In this document: positions 32,802 through 41,597 of the stretch, piece by piece | How positions within the stretch are numbered: position 1 is the stretch's first letter | Layout: every line of letters begins with the position of its first letter | Assembly: GCF_001428865.1 (NCBI RefSeq) | Contig: NZ_LMIV01000001.1 | Span: 1,101,881-1,165,880, forward strand | DNA: 64,000 nucleotides | Origin: Sphingomonas sp. Root241 | Lineage (GTDB): Bacteria; Pseudomonadota; Alphaproteobacteria; Sphingomonadales; Sphingomonadaceae | Direction of reading: 5' to 3' | Notes under the pieces: model-generated | What the model saw: the letters and a program-made list of their open reading frames with translations, nothing else | The model's database searches: none | Told to the model about the DNA's origin: nothing | Translations under genes and position numbers: made by a program

Positions 32802-34238
32802 ATGCTGATTCAGCCGTCACGGCGTGACCTGTTGCGTTACGGATATCTCGCAGGAGCGGGCGCCCTGTTGCCCGGCAGCGCTCTGGCGGCCGCGGACCCG
32901 TGGCAGCGCGCCGCCGACATCGCGCGCACCGTCCGCGCGCCGCTCTTTCCGGCCCGCGTTTTCGACATCACGAAGTTCGGGGCGAAAGGCGACAGAACGA
33001 CGCTCAGCACCGAATCCATCGCGAAGGCGATCGCCGCCTGTGCCGCGGCGGGCGGAGGCAGGGTGCTCGTCCCCGCCGGAGACTTCCTGACCGGCGCGGT
33101 GCACCTCAAGTCGAATGTCGAGCTGCATCTCGCGGCCGGCGCGACTTTGCGGTTCAGCACCGATCCCGCGCACTACCCGATGGTTTTCACGCGCTGGGAA
33201 GGCGTGGAGCTCATCAATTATTCCCCCCTGATCTATGCGTACAAGGCGAAGAACATCGCAGTCACCGGCGCAGGCACGCTCGACGGGCAGGGCAGTGCGC
33301 AGCATTGGTGGTCGTGGAAGGGCCCTTGGGGCGGCACGGTCGCATATGGCTGGCGCGAGGGGATGCCCGATCAGCGGCCGGCCCGCGCGCGCTTGTTCCA
33401 GATGGCCGAGGATCGGGTGCCGGTGGAGAAGCGCGTGTTCGGCGAGGGCCATTACCTGCGCCCGCCCTTCATTCAGCCCTATCTGTGCGAGAATGTGCTG
33501 ATCGAGGGCGTCAGCATCCGCAATTCGCCGTTCTGGAATGTCCACCCGGTGCTCTGCCGCAACGTCACTTTGCGCGGGCTCGACGTCTTCGGGCATGGGC
33601 CGAACAACGACGGCACCGATCCGGAATCGGTCGACATGATGCTGATCGAGGATTGCACCTTCGACACCGGCGACGATTGCATCGCCGTCAATTCCGGGCG
33701 CAACGAGGACGGCCGGCGCCTCGGCGTACCTTCGCAGAACATCCTGATCCGCAATTGCCGGATGAAGGAAGGGCATGGCGGCATCACTGTCGGCTCGCAG
33801 ATATCGGGCGGCGCGCGCTGGGTGTTCGCCGAGAAATGCCAGCTCGACAGCCCCGATCTCTGGTATGCGATCCGCTTCAAGAACAATGCATTGCGCGGCG
33901 GATTTCTCGAGAACTTTCATTATCGCGACATCCATGTCGGCCAGGTGAGCCGCGCCGCGATCGCCTGCGACTTCAATTATGAGGAAGGCGCCAAGGGTCG
34001 CTTCACACCGATCCTGCGGCACATCAATATCGAGCGGCTGCGTGCCAGCAAGGCGACGCGCGTGCTCGACAGCCAGGGGCTTCCCGGCGCGCCGGTGACC
34101 GACATCGCCTTGAAGGATTGCACCTTCGACGGCGTCACTCAGCCCAGCGTCATCCGGCACACCGAACGTGTCGCGCTCGCCAATGTCCGCGTGAACGGCA
34201 AGGTCGTCCGGGCGCTCGATCAACTCTCGGCATCCTGA
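32802..34238 (+). CDS. Secreted GH28 polygalacturonase
   Basis: A 478-residue exported glycoside hydrolase family 28 enzyme that hydrolyses alpha-1,4-galacturonan. The N-terminus carries a twin-arginine signal (SRRDLLRYGYLAGAGALL, cut near SALAA). The right-handed beta-helix has all family motifs: NNDGTDPES (Asp270, Asp273), FDTGDDCIAVNSG (Asp291, Asp292), EGHGGITVGS (His325) and WYAIRFKNN in place of the usual RIK. I chose the ATG at 32802, which has AGAGG six bases upstream; the ATG at 32796 is too close to that site. An operator-like palindrome precedes it, and the pectate lyase gene follows after 6 bases. It probably acts as an exo- or oligo-galacturonase, given similar bacterial enzymes. 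Confidence 0.94.
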   Translation: MLIQPSRRDLLRYGYLAGAGALLPGSALAAADPWQRAADIARTVRAPLFPARVFDITKFGAKGDRTTLSTESIAKAIAACAAAGGGRVLVPAGDFLTGAVHLKSNVELHLAAGATLRFSTDPAHYPMVFTRWEGVELINYSPLIYAYKAKNIAVTGAGTLDGQGSAQHWWSWKGPWGGTVAYGWREGMPDQRPARARLFQMAEDRVPVEKRVFGEGHYLRPPFIQPYLCENVLIEGVSIRNSPFWNVHPVLCRNVTLRGLDVFGHGPNNDGTDPESVDMMLIEDCTFDTGDDCIAVNSGRNEDGRRLGVPSQNILIRNCRMKEGHGGITVGSQISGGARWVFAEKCQLDSPDLWYAIRFKNNALRGGFLENFHYRDIHVGQVSRAAIACDFNYEEGAKGRFTPILRHINIERLRASKATRVLDSQGLPGAPVTDIALKDCTFDGVTQPSVIRHTERVALANVRVNGKVVRALDQLSAS

Positions 34239-34244
34239 GGTCTC

Positions 34245-35558
34245 ATGCTAGCATTCGCGCTTCTCGCTCTGTCTTCGCCGGATTCCGGACAACTCGCTTT
34301 TCCCGGCGCGGAGGGGGCGGGGCGCTTCGCCCAAGGGGGGCGCGGCGGACAGGTGCTGTTCGTCACCAATCTCGAGGATAAAGGCCCCGGCAGCCTGCGC
34401 GCCGCGGTCGAGGCCAATGGGCCGCGCACGATCCTTTTCCGCGTCTCGGGCACGATCAAGCTCGCAAAGCCGCTGGTGATCCGCGAGGGCCGCGTCACCA
34501 TTGCCGGCCAGTCGGCGCCGGGCGACGGCATCACGCTGCGCGACCATCGTCTCGAAGTCGCCGCCGACGATGTGGTGATCCGCTATATCCGCTCCCGCCT
34601 CGGCGACGAATCGAGGACCGAGTCCGACGCGGTGTGGATCGACCGCGGCCGCCGGATCATCCTCGATCATGTCTCGGCGAGCTGGTCGGTCGACGAAACG
34701 CTCTCCGCCTCGGCGCGCTATACCGATCCGGAGGCGGGCTTTTACGACCTGACGGTGCAATGGTCGATCATCTCGGAATCGCTGACCCATTCGCTGCATG
34801 CCAAGGGCGAGCATGGCTATGGCAGCCTGATCCGGGGCGGGCGCGGTTCGAGGATCAGCTTCCACCACAATCTCTGGGCCAACCATGCCGCGCGCATGCC
34901 GCGTCCCGGCAATTACGACGGCCCCGAAGTCGATCCGCTCGGGCCCGTCTTCGATTTCCGCTCGAATGTCTTCTACAATTGGGGCGGCGACCGCTCCGGC
35001 TACAACGCCGACAAGGCCACGCTCGCCAGCTACAATTTCGTCGACAATGCCTATGTCGCCGGCCCGCAATCTGGCAAGCCGATCGCGTTCAACGAATCCA
35101 ACATGCTCGCCAAGGCGTATTTCGCCGGCAACAGCATGAACGGCACGATCCCCGCCGATCCGTGGAGCCTCGTCACCGGCGTCTCCCCCGAAGGCTATCG
35201 CCTCGCCGCGCCGGTGGAGGTGGCACCCGTCGCGCCCGATCCTGCCGCGCGCGCCTATGAACGCGTGCTCGCGGGCGCGGGTGCGTCGAAGGTCCGCGAC
35301 CCAGTCGATACGCGCGTCGTCGCCGGGGTGCGTAGCCGCACCGGCGTGCAGATCGACAGCCAGCGTGACGTGGGTGGCTGGCCCGAGCTCAAGAGCCTGC
35401 CCGTACCGCGGGACAGCGACGAGGATGGCATGCCCGACGCGTGGGAGCGCAGCCACGGCCTCGATCCGAAGATCGCCGACGGCAATGGCGATCGCGATCG
35501 CGACGGTTTCACCAATATCGAGCAATGGTTGGCCGACGCGGCCGAGAGCAGGGGCTGA
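34245..35558 (+). CDS. Pectate lyase, PL1-type, with C-terminal calcium-binding repeat
   Basis: A 437-residue secreted polysaccharide lyase. A short signal (MLAFALLALSSPDSG) leads straight into AFPGAEGAGRFAQGGRGGQVLFVTNLEDKGPGSLRAAVE, the usual start of PL1 pectate lyases. The beta-helix includes IAGQSAPGDGITL, RYIRSRLGDE, IILDHVSASWSVDETLS and ISFHHNLWANHAARMPRPG, which holds the family's Ca-binding and catalytic Arg region. The C-terminal 45 residues form a thrombospondin type-3/EF-like repeat (DSDEDGMPDAWE... DGNGDRDRDGFTNIEQW), often found on secreted lyases. It cleaves pectate by beta-elimination, yielding unsaturated uronates that fit the kduI/kduD genes downstream. It follows the polygalacturonase gene by 6 bases. 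Confidence 0.93.
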   Translation: MLAFALLALSSPDSGQLAFPGAEGAGRFAQGGRGGQVLFVTNLEDKGPGSLRAAVEANGPRTILFRVSGTIKLAKPLVIREGRVTIAGQSAPGDGITLRDHRLEVAADDVVIRYIRSRLGDESRTESDAVWIDRGRRIILDHVSASWSVDETLSASARYTDPEAGFYDLTVQWSIISESLTHSLHAKGEHGYGSLIRGGRGSRISFHHNLWANHAARMPRPGNYDGPEVDPLGPVFDFRSNVFYNWGGDRSGYNADKATLASYNFVDNAYVAGPQSGKPIAFNESNMLAKAYFAGNSMNGTIPADPWSLVTGVSPEGYRLAAPVEVAPVAPDPAARAYERVLAGAGASKVRDPVDTRVVAGVRSRTGVQIDSQRDVGGWPELKSLPVPRDSDEDGMPDAWERSHGLDPKIADGNGDRDRDGFTNIEQWLADAAESRG

Positions 35559-35640
35559 GCCTCCGCGCGGGACTCTAAAAAAGCTCTGAAACCATTGCGT
35601 TGCCGCCACGGGCGAACGCACTGGATTTATGTCTCGCTTG

Positions 35641-35655
35641 TGACACCGGTGACCA
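35641..35655 (+). promoter_or_regulatory. TGACACCGGT-type operator, site 2
   Basis: TGACACCGGTGACCA, 82 bases after the pectate lyase stop and 292 bases before the TonB receptor start. It matches the first ten bases of the consensus exactly. Confidence 0.62.
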
Positions 35656-35776
35656 GTTGGTTCTCCTTCAAGAGCTCCGTTCATCTCACATAATGAGAAT
35701 TCGTTTCCCTTTGCGAGCTGTTGCTGATCTACAACAGGTGTCGAAGGGAAAAGAATGTGTCGACAGGCGAACCTGT

Positions 35777-35791
35777 TGACACCGGTTTCCA
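35777..35791 (+). promoter_or_regulatory. TGACACCGGT-type operator, site 3
   Basis: TGACACCGGTTTCCA, 136 bases downstream of site 2 (centre to centre, close to 13 helical turns) in the same promoter region. Two spaced sites allow looping by a tetrameric or paired LacI-type protein. Confidence 0.62.
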
Positions 35792-35932
35792 ATCCCCGGT
35801 AGCAAGGCCCCCGCACCGGCTGTGCCGCGCAATTGCGCGCAGCAAGGATGCGACGCGGACCGACCCAGGACGGTGCGCGATTCCGGAAACCGCCAGCAGA
35901 GCGGGCCGGCAGGATTAGGCAAGGAGGATGGC

Positions 35933-38794
35933 ATGAAGGCGCGCGTTTCCGGATCTCACTGGCGCAACACCGTATCGGCGACGGTCGTCGCGCTCGCGCT
36001 CGGCACGGCTGCGAACGCCGCGGCACAGACCGCCGACCCGGCGCCGGCGCCCGCCGATGCGCAGGAAGCGCCCGCCGACGAGCAGACCGGCGACGAGATC
36101 GTCGTCACCGGCTTCCGCCAGTCGCTGGAGGCCGCGCTCAACGTGAAGCGCGCTTCGGTGTCGGCAGTCGATGCGATCGTCGCCGAGGACATCGCCAAAT
36201 TCCCCGACCAGAACCTCGCCGAATCGCTCCAGCGCATCCCCGGCATCTCGATCCAGCGCGACGGCGGCGAAGGCCGTGCGATCACGGTGCGCGGCCTCGG
36301 CGCGCAATTCACCCGCGTGCGCGTCAACGGGCTCGAGACGATCACCACCACGGCTGACGGCGCCAGCGCCAATCGCGAGCGCGCGTTCGACTTCAACGTC
36401 TTCGCTTCCGAGCTGTTCAGCTCGCTGGTCGTCCACAAGACGGCCGAAGCCTCGCTCGACGAAGGCTCGCTCGGTGCCGTGGTCGACCTCAACACCGGCA
36501 ATCCGCTCGGCGGCAAATACGGGCTCACCTTCGTCGCATCGGCGCAGGGCAGCTATAACGACCTCTCGAAGAACTGGGGGCCCCGCGTCGCCGGCCTGCT
36601 CTCGTGGAAGTCGCCCGACGGGACGATCGGCGCCTCGATCTCCGCCGCATATCAGAAGAGCGACACGCTCGAGCTCGGCAACAACACCGTGCGCTGGGCG
36701 CAGGCGCGGTTCGACAGCGTCAACGGCACCAATTGCTGGACCACCGCGAACTCCGGTGGAACCTATGTCCCGAGCGCGGCGTGCAATCAGGCCGCTCTCT
36801 CCTTCCACCCGCGCATCCCGCGCTACGGCGAGGTCCGTCACGATCGCGAGCGGCTGGGCCTGACCGGCAGCGTGCAATGGGCGCCGAGCGATGCCACCAA
36901 GATCTCGATCGACGGCCTCTATTCGCGCTTCAAGGAGATCCGCGAAGAGAAATGGGGCGAAGTGCTGCTCCGCTCCAACGAGCGCTCGATCAACGTCGTC
37001 AACCCGGTCTATGACGACAACAACAACATGATCTCGGCGACGCTCAACGACGCCTGGGTGCGCACCGAACATTATTGGCGTGAATCGACCACCGAATTCT
37101 ACCAGGTCGGCGCCAGCTGGGACCAGGACCTCGGCGAGAATTTCCGCTTTACGCTGCTCGGCGGCATCTCCAAGTCAGATGCCGACATCCCGATCGAGAC
37201 CACGTTCATCTTCGACGATCGCGACGCGCAGGGCTATCAGTACGACTATACCAACAGCCGCTCGCCCCGGCTGACCTTCGGCACCAGCGTCACCGATCCG
37301 GCGAATTTCCAGCTCGCCGAGATCCGCGACCGCCCGTCCAACACCACCAACAAGTTCAGGACGGCCCAGTTGCGCACCGAATGGGACGTAACCGAAGGAT
37401 TCAAGCTCAAACTCGGCGGCGTCTACCGGCGTTTCGACTATGACCTGACTGCGTACCAGCGCGACACCGCAGTGTGCGGCAATGGCGGGCTCGACCTGGT
37501 CCTGCGCCAGATCACCTGCTCGCCCAGTTCGCTGTTCGGCCCGACAGCGGTCTACGGTTTCCGCGCCACGTCTGCACTGTCCGAGCTGGTCAATCTCGGC
37601 AATGCCGGCCAGCCCGAGGGCAACACCGACAGTTGGCTCATCCCCAATATCGATGCGGCCGCCGATTATACCGGGCTCTACAACCGTCCGCTGCTGCTCG
37701 ACGCCGGCAACAACCGCAGCGTTACCGAGCAGGTCAAGGGCGGCTATTTCCAGGTCGACCTCAACGGCTCGGTGCTCGGCCTCAACGTCCGCGCCAATGC
37801 CGGCATGCGTTATGTTCGCACCGAACAGTCGTCGACCGGACTCAACAGCGGCACCCAGGTCACTGTCGATCGCGACTATGAGGACTGGCTGCCCTCCGCC
37901 AACATCGCCGCCGACCTCACCCCCAATCTGGTGCTGCGCGCCGCGGTGGCCAAGGTGATGACTCGGCCGCTGCTCGCCAATCTGACGCCCGGGGGATCGG
38001 CTGACGGGTTCAACTTCCGTGTCAACTTCGGCAACCCCGATCTCCAGCCCTATCGCGCCACGGCGTACGACGCCGCGCTCGAATGGTATTTCGCGCCGCA
38101 ATCGGTGTTCTCGGTCGCGTTCTTCAAGAAGGAGATCGACAGCTTCCCGGTGGCGAGCTCACGCGTGGACACCTTCACGTCGACGGGGCTGCCTACGTCG
38201 GTGCTCGCTTCCTCCTCGCCGGGCTTCCTCAACCCCGCGCTGCAGGCGCAGCCGATCTGGACGATCCAGACCACGGTCAACGGCACCGGCGCGGACCTGA
38301 AGGGCGTCGAACTCTCGCTGCAGGCGCCGTTCCGTTTCCTGCCCGGGTTCCTCAGCAACTTCGGCGGCATCGTCAATGCGAGCTTCATCGACTCGAACGC
38401 GACCTACGCCCAAGGCGTGCCGGCCACCGTGCCGGGCGGCGGCAACGTCAACCAGCCGTTCGAAACGACTTTGTACCAGCTGTCCAAGCGCGCTTTCAAC
38501 GCAACGCTCTATTACGAAGACAGCAGGTTCAGCGCCCGCGCCTCGGTCGCCTATCGCGGCGGCTTCAACGATCAGGGTTCGGCGACCGGCAACGTCTTCG
38601 AAGGCTATAGCCCGATCACCAATGTCGACGCGTCGATCCGCTACAAGATCACCGACAATATCGAGCTGTCGCTGGAGGGCACCAACCTGACCGACGCGTA
38701 TCGCGAACGCTGGGTCGATCAGGACGCGAAGCGGCCCTATGAGAATAACCATTTCGGCCGCACCTTCCTGGTCGGTGCGCGCTTCAAGATGTGA
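35933..38794 (+). CDS. TonB-dependent receptor for pectin-derived oligosaccharides
   Basis: A 953-residue outer-membrane active transporter. The signal peptide ends near TAANAAAQT, and a Pro/Ala linker leads to the TonB box-like GDEIVVTGFRQSLEAAL. The plug domain follows (VDAIVAEDIAKFPDQNLAESLQRIPGISIQRDGGEGRAITVRGLG), then a 22-strand barrel ending YENNHFGRTFLVGARFKM. The KFPDQNLAESLQRIPG string marks the Caulobacter/Xanthomonas/Sphingomonas carbohydrate receptor group. The start is the ATG at 35933 with AAGGAGG five bases upstream. Regulation by the LacI-type protein is likely, given two operators upstream. Import of oligogalacturonides is inferred from neighbours. A strong terminator follows. 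Confidence 0.95.
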   Translation: MKARVSGSHWRNTVSATVVALALGTAANAAAQTADPAPAPADAQEAPADEQTGDEIVVTGFRQSLEAALNVKRASVSAVDAIVAEDIAKFPDQNLAESLQRIPGISIQRDGGEGRAITVRGLGAQFTRVRVNGLETITTTADGASANRERAFDFNVFASELFSSLVVHKTAEASLDEGSLGAVVDLNTGNPLGGKYGLTFVASAQGSYNDLSKNWGPRVAGLLSWKSPDGTIGASISAAYQKSDTLELGNNTVRWAQARFDSVNGTNCWTTANSGGTYVPSAACNQAALSFHPRIPRYGEVRHDRERLGLTGSVQWAPSDATKISIDGLYSRFKEIREEKWGEVLLRSNERSINVVNPVYDDNNNMISATLNDAWVRTEHYWRESTTEFYQVGASWDQDLGENFRFTLLGGISKSDADIPIETTFIFDDRDAQGYQYDYTNSRSPRLTFGTSVTDPANFQLAEIRDRPSNTTNKFRTAQLRTEWDVTEGFKLKLGGVYRRFDYDLTAYQRDTAVCGNGGLDLVLRQITCSPSSLFGPTAVYGFRATSALSELVNLGNAGQPEGNTDSWLIPNIDAAADYTGLYNRPLLLDAGNNRSVTEQVKGGYFQVDLNGSVLGLNVRANAGMRYVRTEQSSTGLNSGTQVTVDRDYEDWLPSANIAADLTPNLVLRAAVAKVMTRPLLANLTPGGSADGFNFRVNFGNPDLQPYRATAYDAALEWYFAPQSVFSVAFFKKEIDSFPVASSRVDTFTSTGLPTSVLASSSPGFLNPALQAQPIWTIQTTVNGTGADLKGVELSLQAPFRFLPGFLSNFGGIVNASFIDSNATYAQGVPATVPGGGNVNQPFETTLYQLSKRAFNATLYYEDSRFSARASVAYRGGFNDQGSATGNVFEGYSPITNVDASIRYKITDNIELSLEGTNLTDAYRERWVDQDAKRPYENNHFGRTFLVGARFKM

Positions 38795-38836
38795 TCCTCA
38801 GCCGGCGGCTCGCGTCGCCGGCGCAAACTTCGTCAC

Positions 38837-38870
38837 AAGAACGGCGCGGAATTGCTTCCGCGCCGTTCTT
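38837..38870. terminator. Bidirectional intrinsic terminator
   Basis: AAGAACGGCGCGGAA-TTGC-TTCCGCGCCGTTCTT is a perfect 15-base stem with a 4-base loop. A/T-rich ends give a T-tract in both directions (TTCTTCGTTGTTG rightward). It lies between the convergent TonB receptor and hydrolase genes. Confidence 0.9.
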
Positions 38871-38882
38871 CGTTGTTGAAGC

Positions 38883-39872
38883 TCAGGCCAGGCCCTGGCT
38901 GCGCGCCCAGGTGAGGAACAGTTCGGGCCAGACGCCCGCGGGCTTGCCCAGCGCCTTGGTCATCCCATAGCCGTGACCGCCATGGGTGAAGAGGTGAGTC
39001 TCCACCGGCACCCCGGCCGCCCTGAGCGCGGTGCGCAGCAACAGGCTGTTCTCCACCGGCACCGTGTCATCGTCCTCGGAGTGGACGAGGAAGCAGGGCG
39101 GGGTCGCCTTGGTCACGTTGAGGTGCGGCGAATGCGCGGCTTCGCGCTCGGGGCTCGCATCCTCGCCGACCAGTTGCTTGCGCGATCCCATATGAGCCGT
39201 CGGCGCGCTCATCGAGATCACCGGATAGATCGGCGCCGCGACGAACGGCCGCGCACCCAGCTTGTCCGCCGCGTCGACCGGATCATAGGTCTTCACTGCA
39301 TGCCGGGTCGCCAGATCGGCGCAGAGATGCCCGCCCGCCGAGAAGCCGATCGCCGCGACGCGTTCGGGATCCAGCGCATCGCGGATCGCACGCGCGCGGA
39401 TCAGCCGCATCGCGCGCTGTGCATCGGACAGCGCGACGTCGGGACCCGCCGCCCAGCCGTCGCCCGGCAGGCGATAGAAGAGCACATAGGCGGTGAAGCC
39501 CTGCGCCGCGAGCCAGCGCGCGAGCACATAGCCTTCGTGATCGAGCACGATCCGGACATAGCCGCCGCCCGGCGTGATCAGAACCGACGCGCCGTTGGCG
39601 ACGCGCGGGCGGAACACCGCCATCCGCGGATTGGCCACGCCGGTCACCGAACGATCGGTGAGTGCTGCATCCGTGCTGCGCTCCTCGACTTTCTCGATCG
39701 GCAGCTTCGCCGGCTTGCCCGGCACGCCTTTGGGCCAGAGGTCGATCGTCTCGGTCGGATCGGTGAGCCCCGCCGGCAGCGGCTTGTCGCTCCTGGGCGG
39801 CGCGGTCTGCGCGGCCGCCGCGAACGGCGTGGCAAGGGCGGCGAGCAACGCGGAACGACGGTCGAGCTTCAT
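38883..39872 (-). CDS. Secreted alpha/beta hydrolase (carbohydrate esterase-like), copy 1
   Basis: A 329-residue exported hydrolase. The signal is MKLDRRSALLAALATPFAAAAQ. The oxyanion loop is SVLITPGGGYVRIV, the nucleophile elbow GFSAGGH and the acid/His region HSEDDDTVPVENSLL with THGGHGYGM. The family string LFYRLPGDGWAAGPDVALSDAQRAMRLIRA is shared with the paralogue at 56563-57513; such proteins include acetyl esterases of plant polysaccharides. The start is the ATG at 39872 with AGGAGG six bases upstream; a longer in-frame reading into the next gene is rejected. It lies 26 bases downstream of the carboxylesterase gene and is probably co-transcribed. Removal of acetyl groups from pectin is the likely role. 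Confidence 0.9.
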   Translation of the reverse strand: MKLDRRSALLAALATPFAAAAQTAPPRSDKPLPAGLTDPTETIDLWPKGVPGKPAKLPIEKVEERSTDAALTDRSVTGVANPRMAVFRPRVANGASVLITPGGGYVRIVLDHEGYVLARWLAAQGFTAYVLFYRLPGDGWAAGPDVALSDAQRAMRLIRARAIRDALDPERVAAIGFSAGGHLCADLATRHAVKTYDPVDAADKLGARPFVAAPIYPVISMSAPTAHMGSRKQLVGEDASPEREAAHSPHLNVTKATPPCFLVHSEDDDTVPVENSLLLRTALRAAGVPVETHLFTHGGHGYGMTKALGKPAGVWPELFLTWARSQGLA

Positions 39873-39898
39873 CGGCAACCTCCTGAGGCCGCCCGGCG

Positions 39899-41452
39899 TC
39901 AGGTGCCGGGCTGGATATAGGGCACGCGCGCGAACAGCTCGCGCTGCCATTTGCGCGGGTCGTTCTCGACGCGGCTGCGCATATCGAAGACCATCGTCGC
40001 GCGCTTGTCGAGGCCGTAGCGCGGCCAGCGGGGCAGCCCGGCATGATTGGGATCGCCGGTCTTGGTGAAGGCGACGAAGCTGTCCTGCATCGCCTTCGAT
40101 GCCGCGCACGCATCGGCGCCGGTGCCGGTTTGCGAGCCCTCTGCGCCGAGCGTTCCGAACACCAGAGCGATGTCGAGCGAGTGGAAGGCGCCGCGCCGCG
40201 GATCGATGCGCGAGCCGAAATCGAGCTGGTAGACCCAGCCCGGCGCGCCGGCCTTCGCGCGTTCTTCGGCCTCGATCACCTGTCCGCGCCAGCTTCGTCC
40301 CGCGGTGGTCGCGTCGTAGAAGACCTGCTCGGGCGTCCAATCCGGGTAATGTGCCCGATATTCGGCGACCACCCATTCGGGGAGGATGTCGATGCGCAGC
40401 TCGGGCGCGATCCGCTCGGCGATATTGTCCCAGCGCAAGTCGCGCATCTTCGCTGAATCCGGCGCGATGAACGCGCGTGTCTCGTCATGCGTGTTGCCGA
40501 GGATCATCGGGATGCCCAGCGACTGCGGATGGGCGTCGGGCCAGAAGGGGTGGCGGGTCAGCCATTTCATGTCGAGCACCGGCCCGAAATAGACGCCGCC
40601 GCCGAGCAATGGATCGGTCGCCGAAAGCCCTTCGATGAGTTTCTCCTGCGGCATCGCCAGCAGCGCGCCGAGATCGCTTTCCTGCACGCCCAGCTTGCCG
40701 AGATAGGCCCGTGTCCGTGCCGTCGCGTTGAGTGGTCCCGAGGCAGTGACTTGCTGTCCGCTCATCGTCGCCGCGCGGTGGAACAGGCCCTTGGCCGCGG
40801 GCATGCCCATCATCGTCGCGATCTTGGCGCCGCCGCCCGACTGGCCGAACACCATCACTTTGTCCGGATCGCCGCCGAAGTTCGCGATGTTGTCGCGCAC
40901 CCAGCGGAGCGCGAGGATCAGGTCGAGCTGGCCGCAATTGCCGCTGTCGGGGAAGCGGGGATCGAGCCGCGCGAGATAGAGATAGCCGAACGCGTTGAGC
41001 CGGTGATTGACCGTCACCACGACCACATCCCCGCGTGCCGCCAGTGCGTGCCCGTCATTGAGCGGATCGGTGACGCTACCACCCGAATAGGCGCCGCCAT
41101 GGATGTAGAGCATCACCGGCTTGCGCGCGGCGGCGCGCGCATCGGCGGTCCAGATGTTGAGGAACAGGCAGTCCTCGGATTGTGGCCCATAGCGGTTGCC
41201 CGATTGCGGCGAGACCGGCCCGAAGGTCGTGGCGGGCTGGACCTCGGCGGGAGCGGGAACGGCGACCGGCGCGCGGAACCGCTCGGCGCGGCCATAGCGA
41301 ATGCCCCGGAACACGCGAACGCCACCCTCGACCGTCCCCTGGAACGCACCCGCGGCAGTGCGGACCGGCCCGGCGGACTGGCCCCAGGCGCGGCCGGCGA
41401 TCAGGCTTGCGGAGGCGGCAGCCCCGCCGATCAGCGTACGCCGGTCGATCAT
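39899..41452 (-). CDS. Type-B carboxylesterase
   Basis: A 517-residue exported esterase of the carboxylesterase/cholinesterase family. The signal is MIDRRTLIGGAAASASLIAGRAWGQS. Family strings are VFRGIRYG, SEDCLFLNIW, PVMLYIHGGAYSGGS with the oxyanion glycines, and NFGGDPDKVMVFGQSGGG with the nucleophilic Ser. GNTHDETRAF follows and a late His is in the region GAFHSLDIALVF. The start is the ATG at 41452 with GGGAGAGAG upstream. The gap of 145 bases to uxaA, divergent, holds a TGACACCGGT-type operator, which links it to the pectin regulon. It could remove methyl, acetyl or feruloyl esters; specificity is unknown. Confidence 0.93.
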   Translation of the reverse strand: MIDRRTLIGGAAASASLIAGRAWGQSAGPVRTAAGAFQGTVEGGVRVFRGIRYGRAERFRAPVAVPAPAEVQPATTFGPVSPQSGNRYGPQSEDCLFLNIWTADARAAARKPVMLYIHGGAYSGGSVTDPLNDGHALAARGDVVVVTVNHRLNAFGYLYLARLDPRFPDSGNCGQLDLILALRWVRDNIANFGGDPDKVMVFGQSGGGAKIATMMGMPAAKGLFHRAATMSGQQVTASGPLNATARTRAYLGKLGVQESDLGALLAMPQEKLIEGLSATDPLLGGGVYFGPVLDMKWLTRHPFWPDAHPQSLGIPMILGNTHDETRAFIAPDSAKMRDLRWDNIAERIAPELRIDILPEWVVAEYRAHYPDWTPEQVFYDATTAGRSWRGQVIEAEERAKAGAPGWVYQLDFGSRIDPRRGAFHSLDIALVFGTLGAEGSQTGTGADACAASKAMQDSFVAFTKTGDPNHAGLPRWPRYGLDKRATMVFDMRSRVENDPRKWQRELFARVPYIQPGT

Positions 41453-41481
41453 CGCTCTCTCCCTTATTTGTTTGCTCGATC

Positions 41482-41496
41482 GGGTAACCGGTGTCA
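41482..41496 (-). promoter_or_regulatory. TGACACCGGT-type operator, site 4
   Basis: On the minus strand, TGACACCGGTTACCC, 30 bases before the carboxylesterase start and 102 bases before the divergent uxaA start. One bound regulator could control both genes. Confidence 0.66.
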
Positions 41497-41597
41497 GATG
41501 CCTTTGCAACGGCGCCGCGCCGCACGCCGCCAGATGGTTGCGTCGGGGGCCGTTTGGACCCACATAGCCAGCGGCGCACGGGCGCCCCGGAACGCGC

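Larger units (their letters stand above)
35559..35932 (+). promoter_or_regulatory. 374-base promoter region of the TonB receptor gene
   Basis: No gene is visible here. It holds two TGACACCGGT-type sites (35641 and 35777, listed separately), a small dyad TCTCA-CATAA-TGAGA around 35684-35698 in an A/T-richer stretch that could include the promoter, and the perfect palindrome CGCGCAATTGCGCG at 35826-35839. A strong ribosome-binding site AAGGAGG sits at 35921-35927. The roughly 150-base leader between the second operator and the start is long. Confidence 0.5.
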
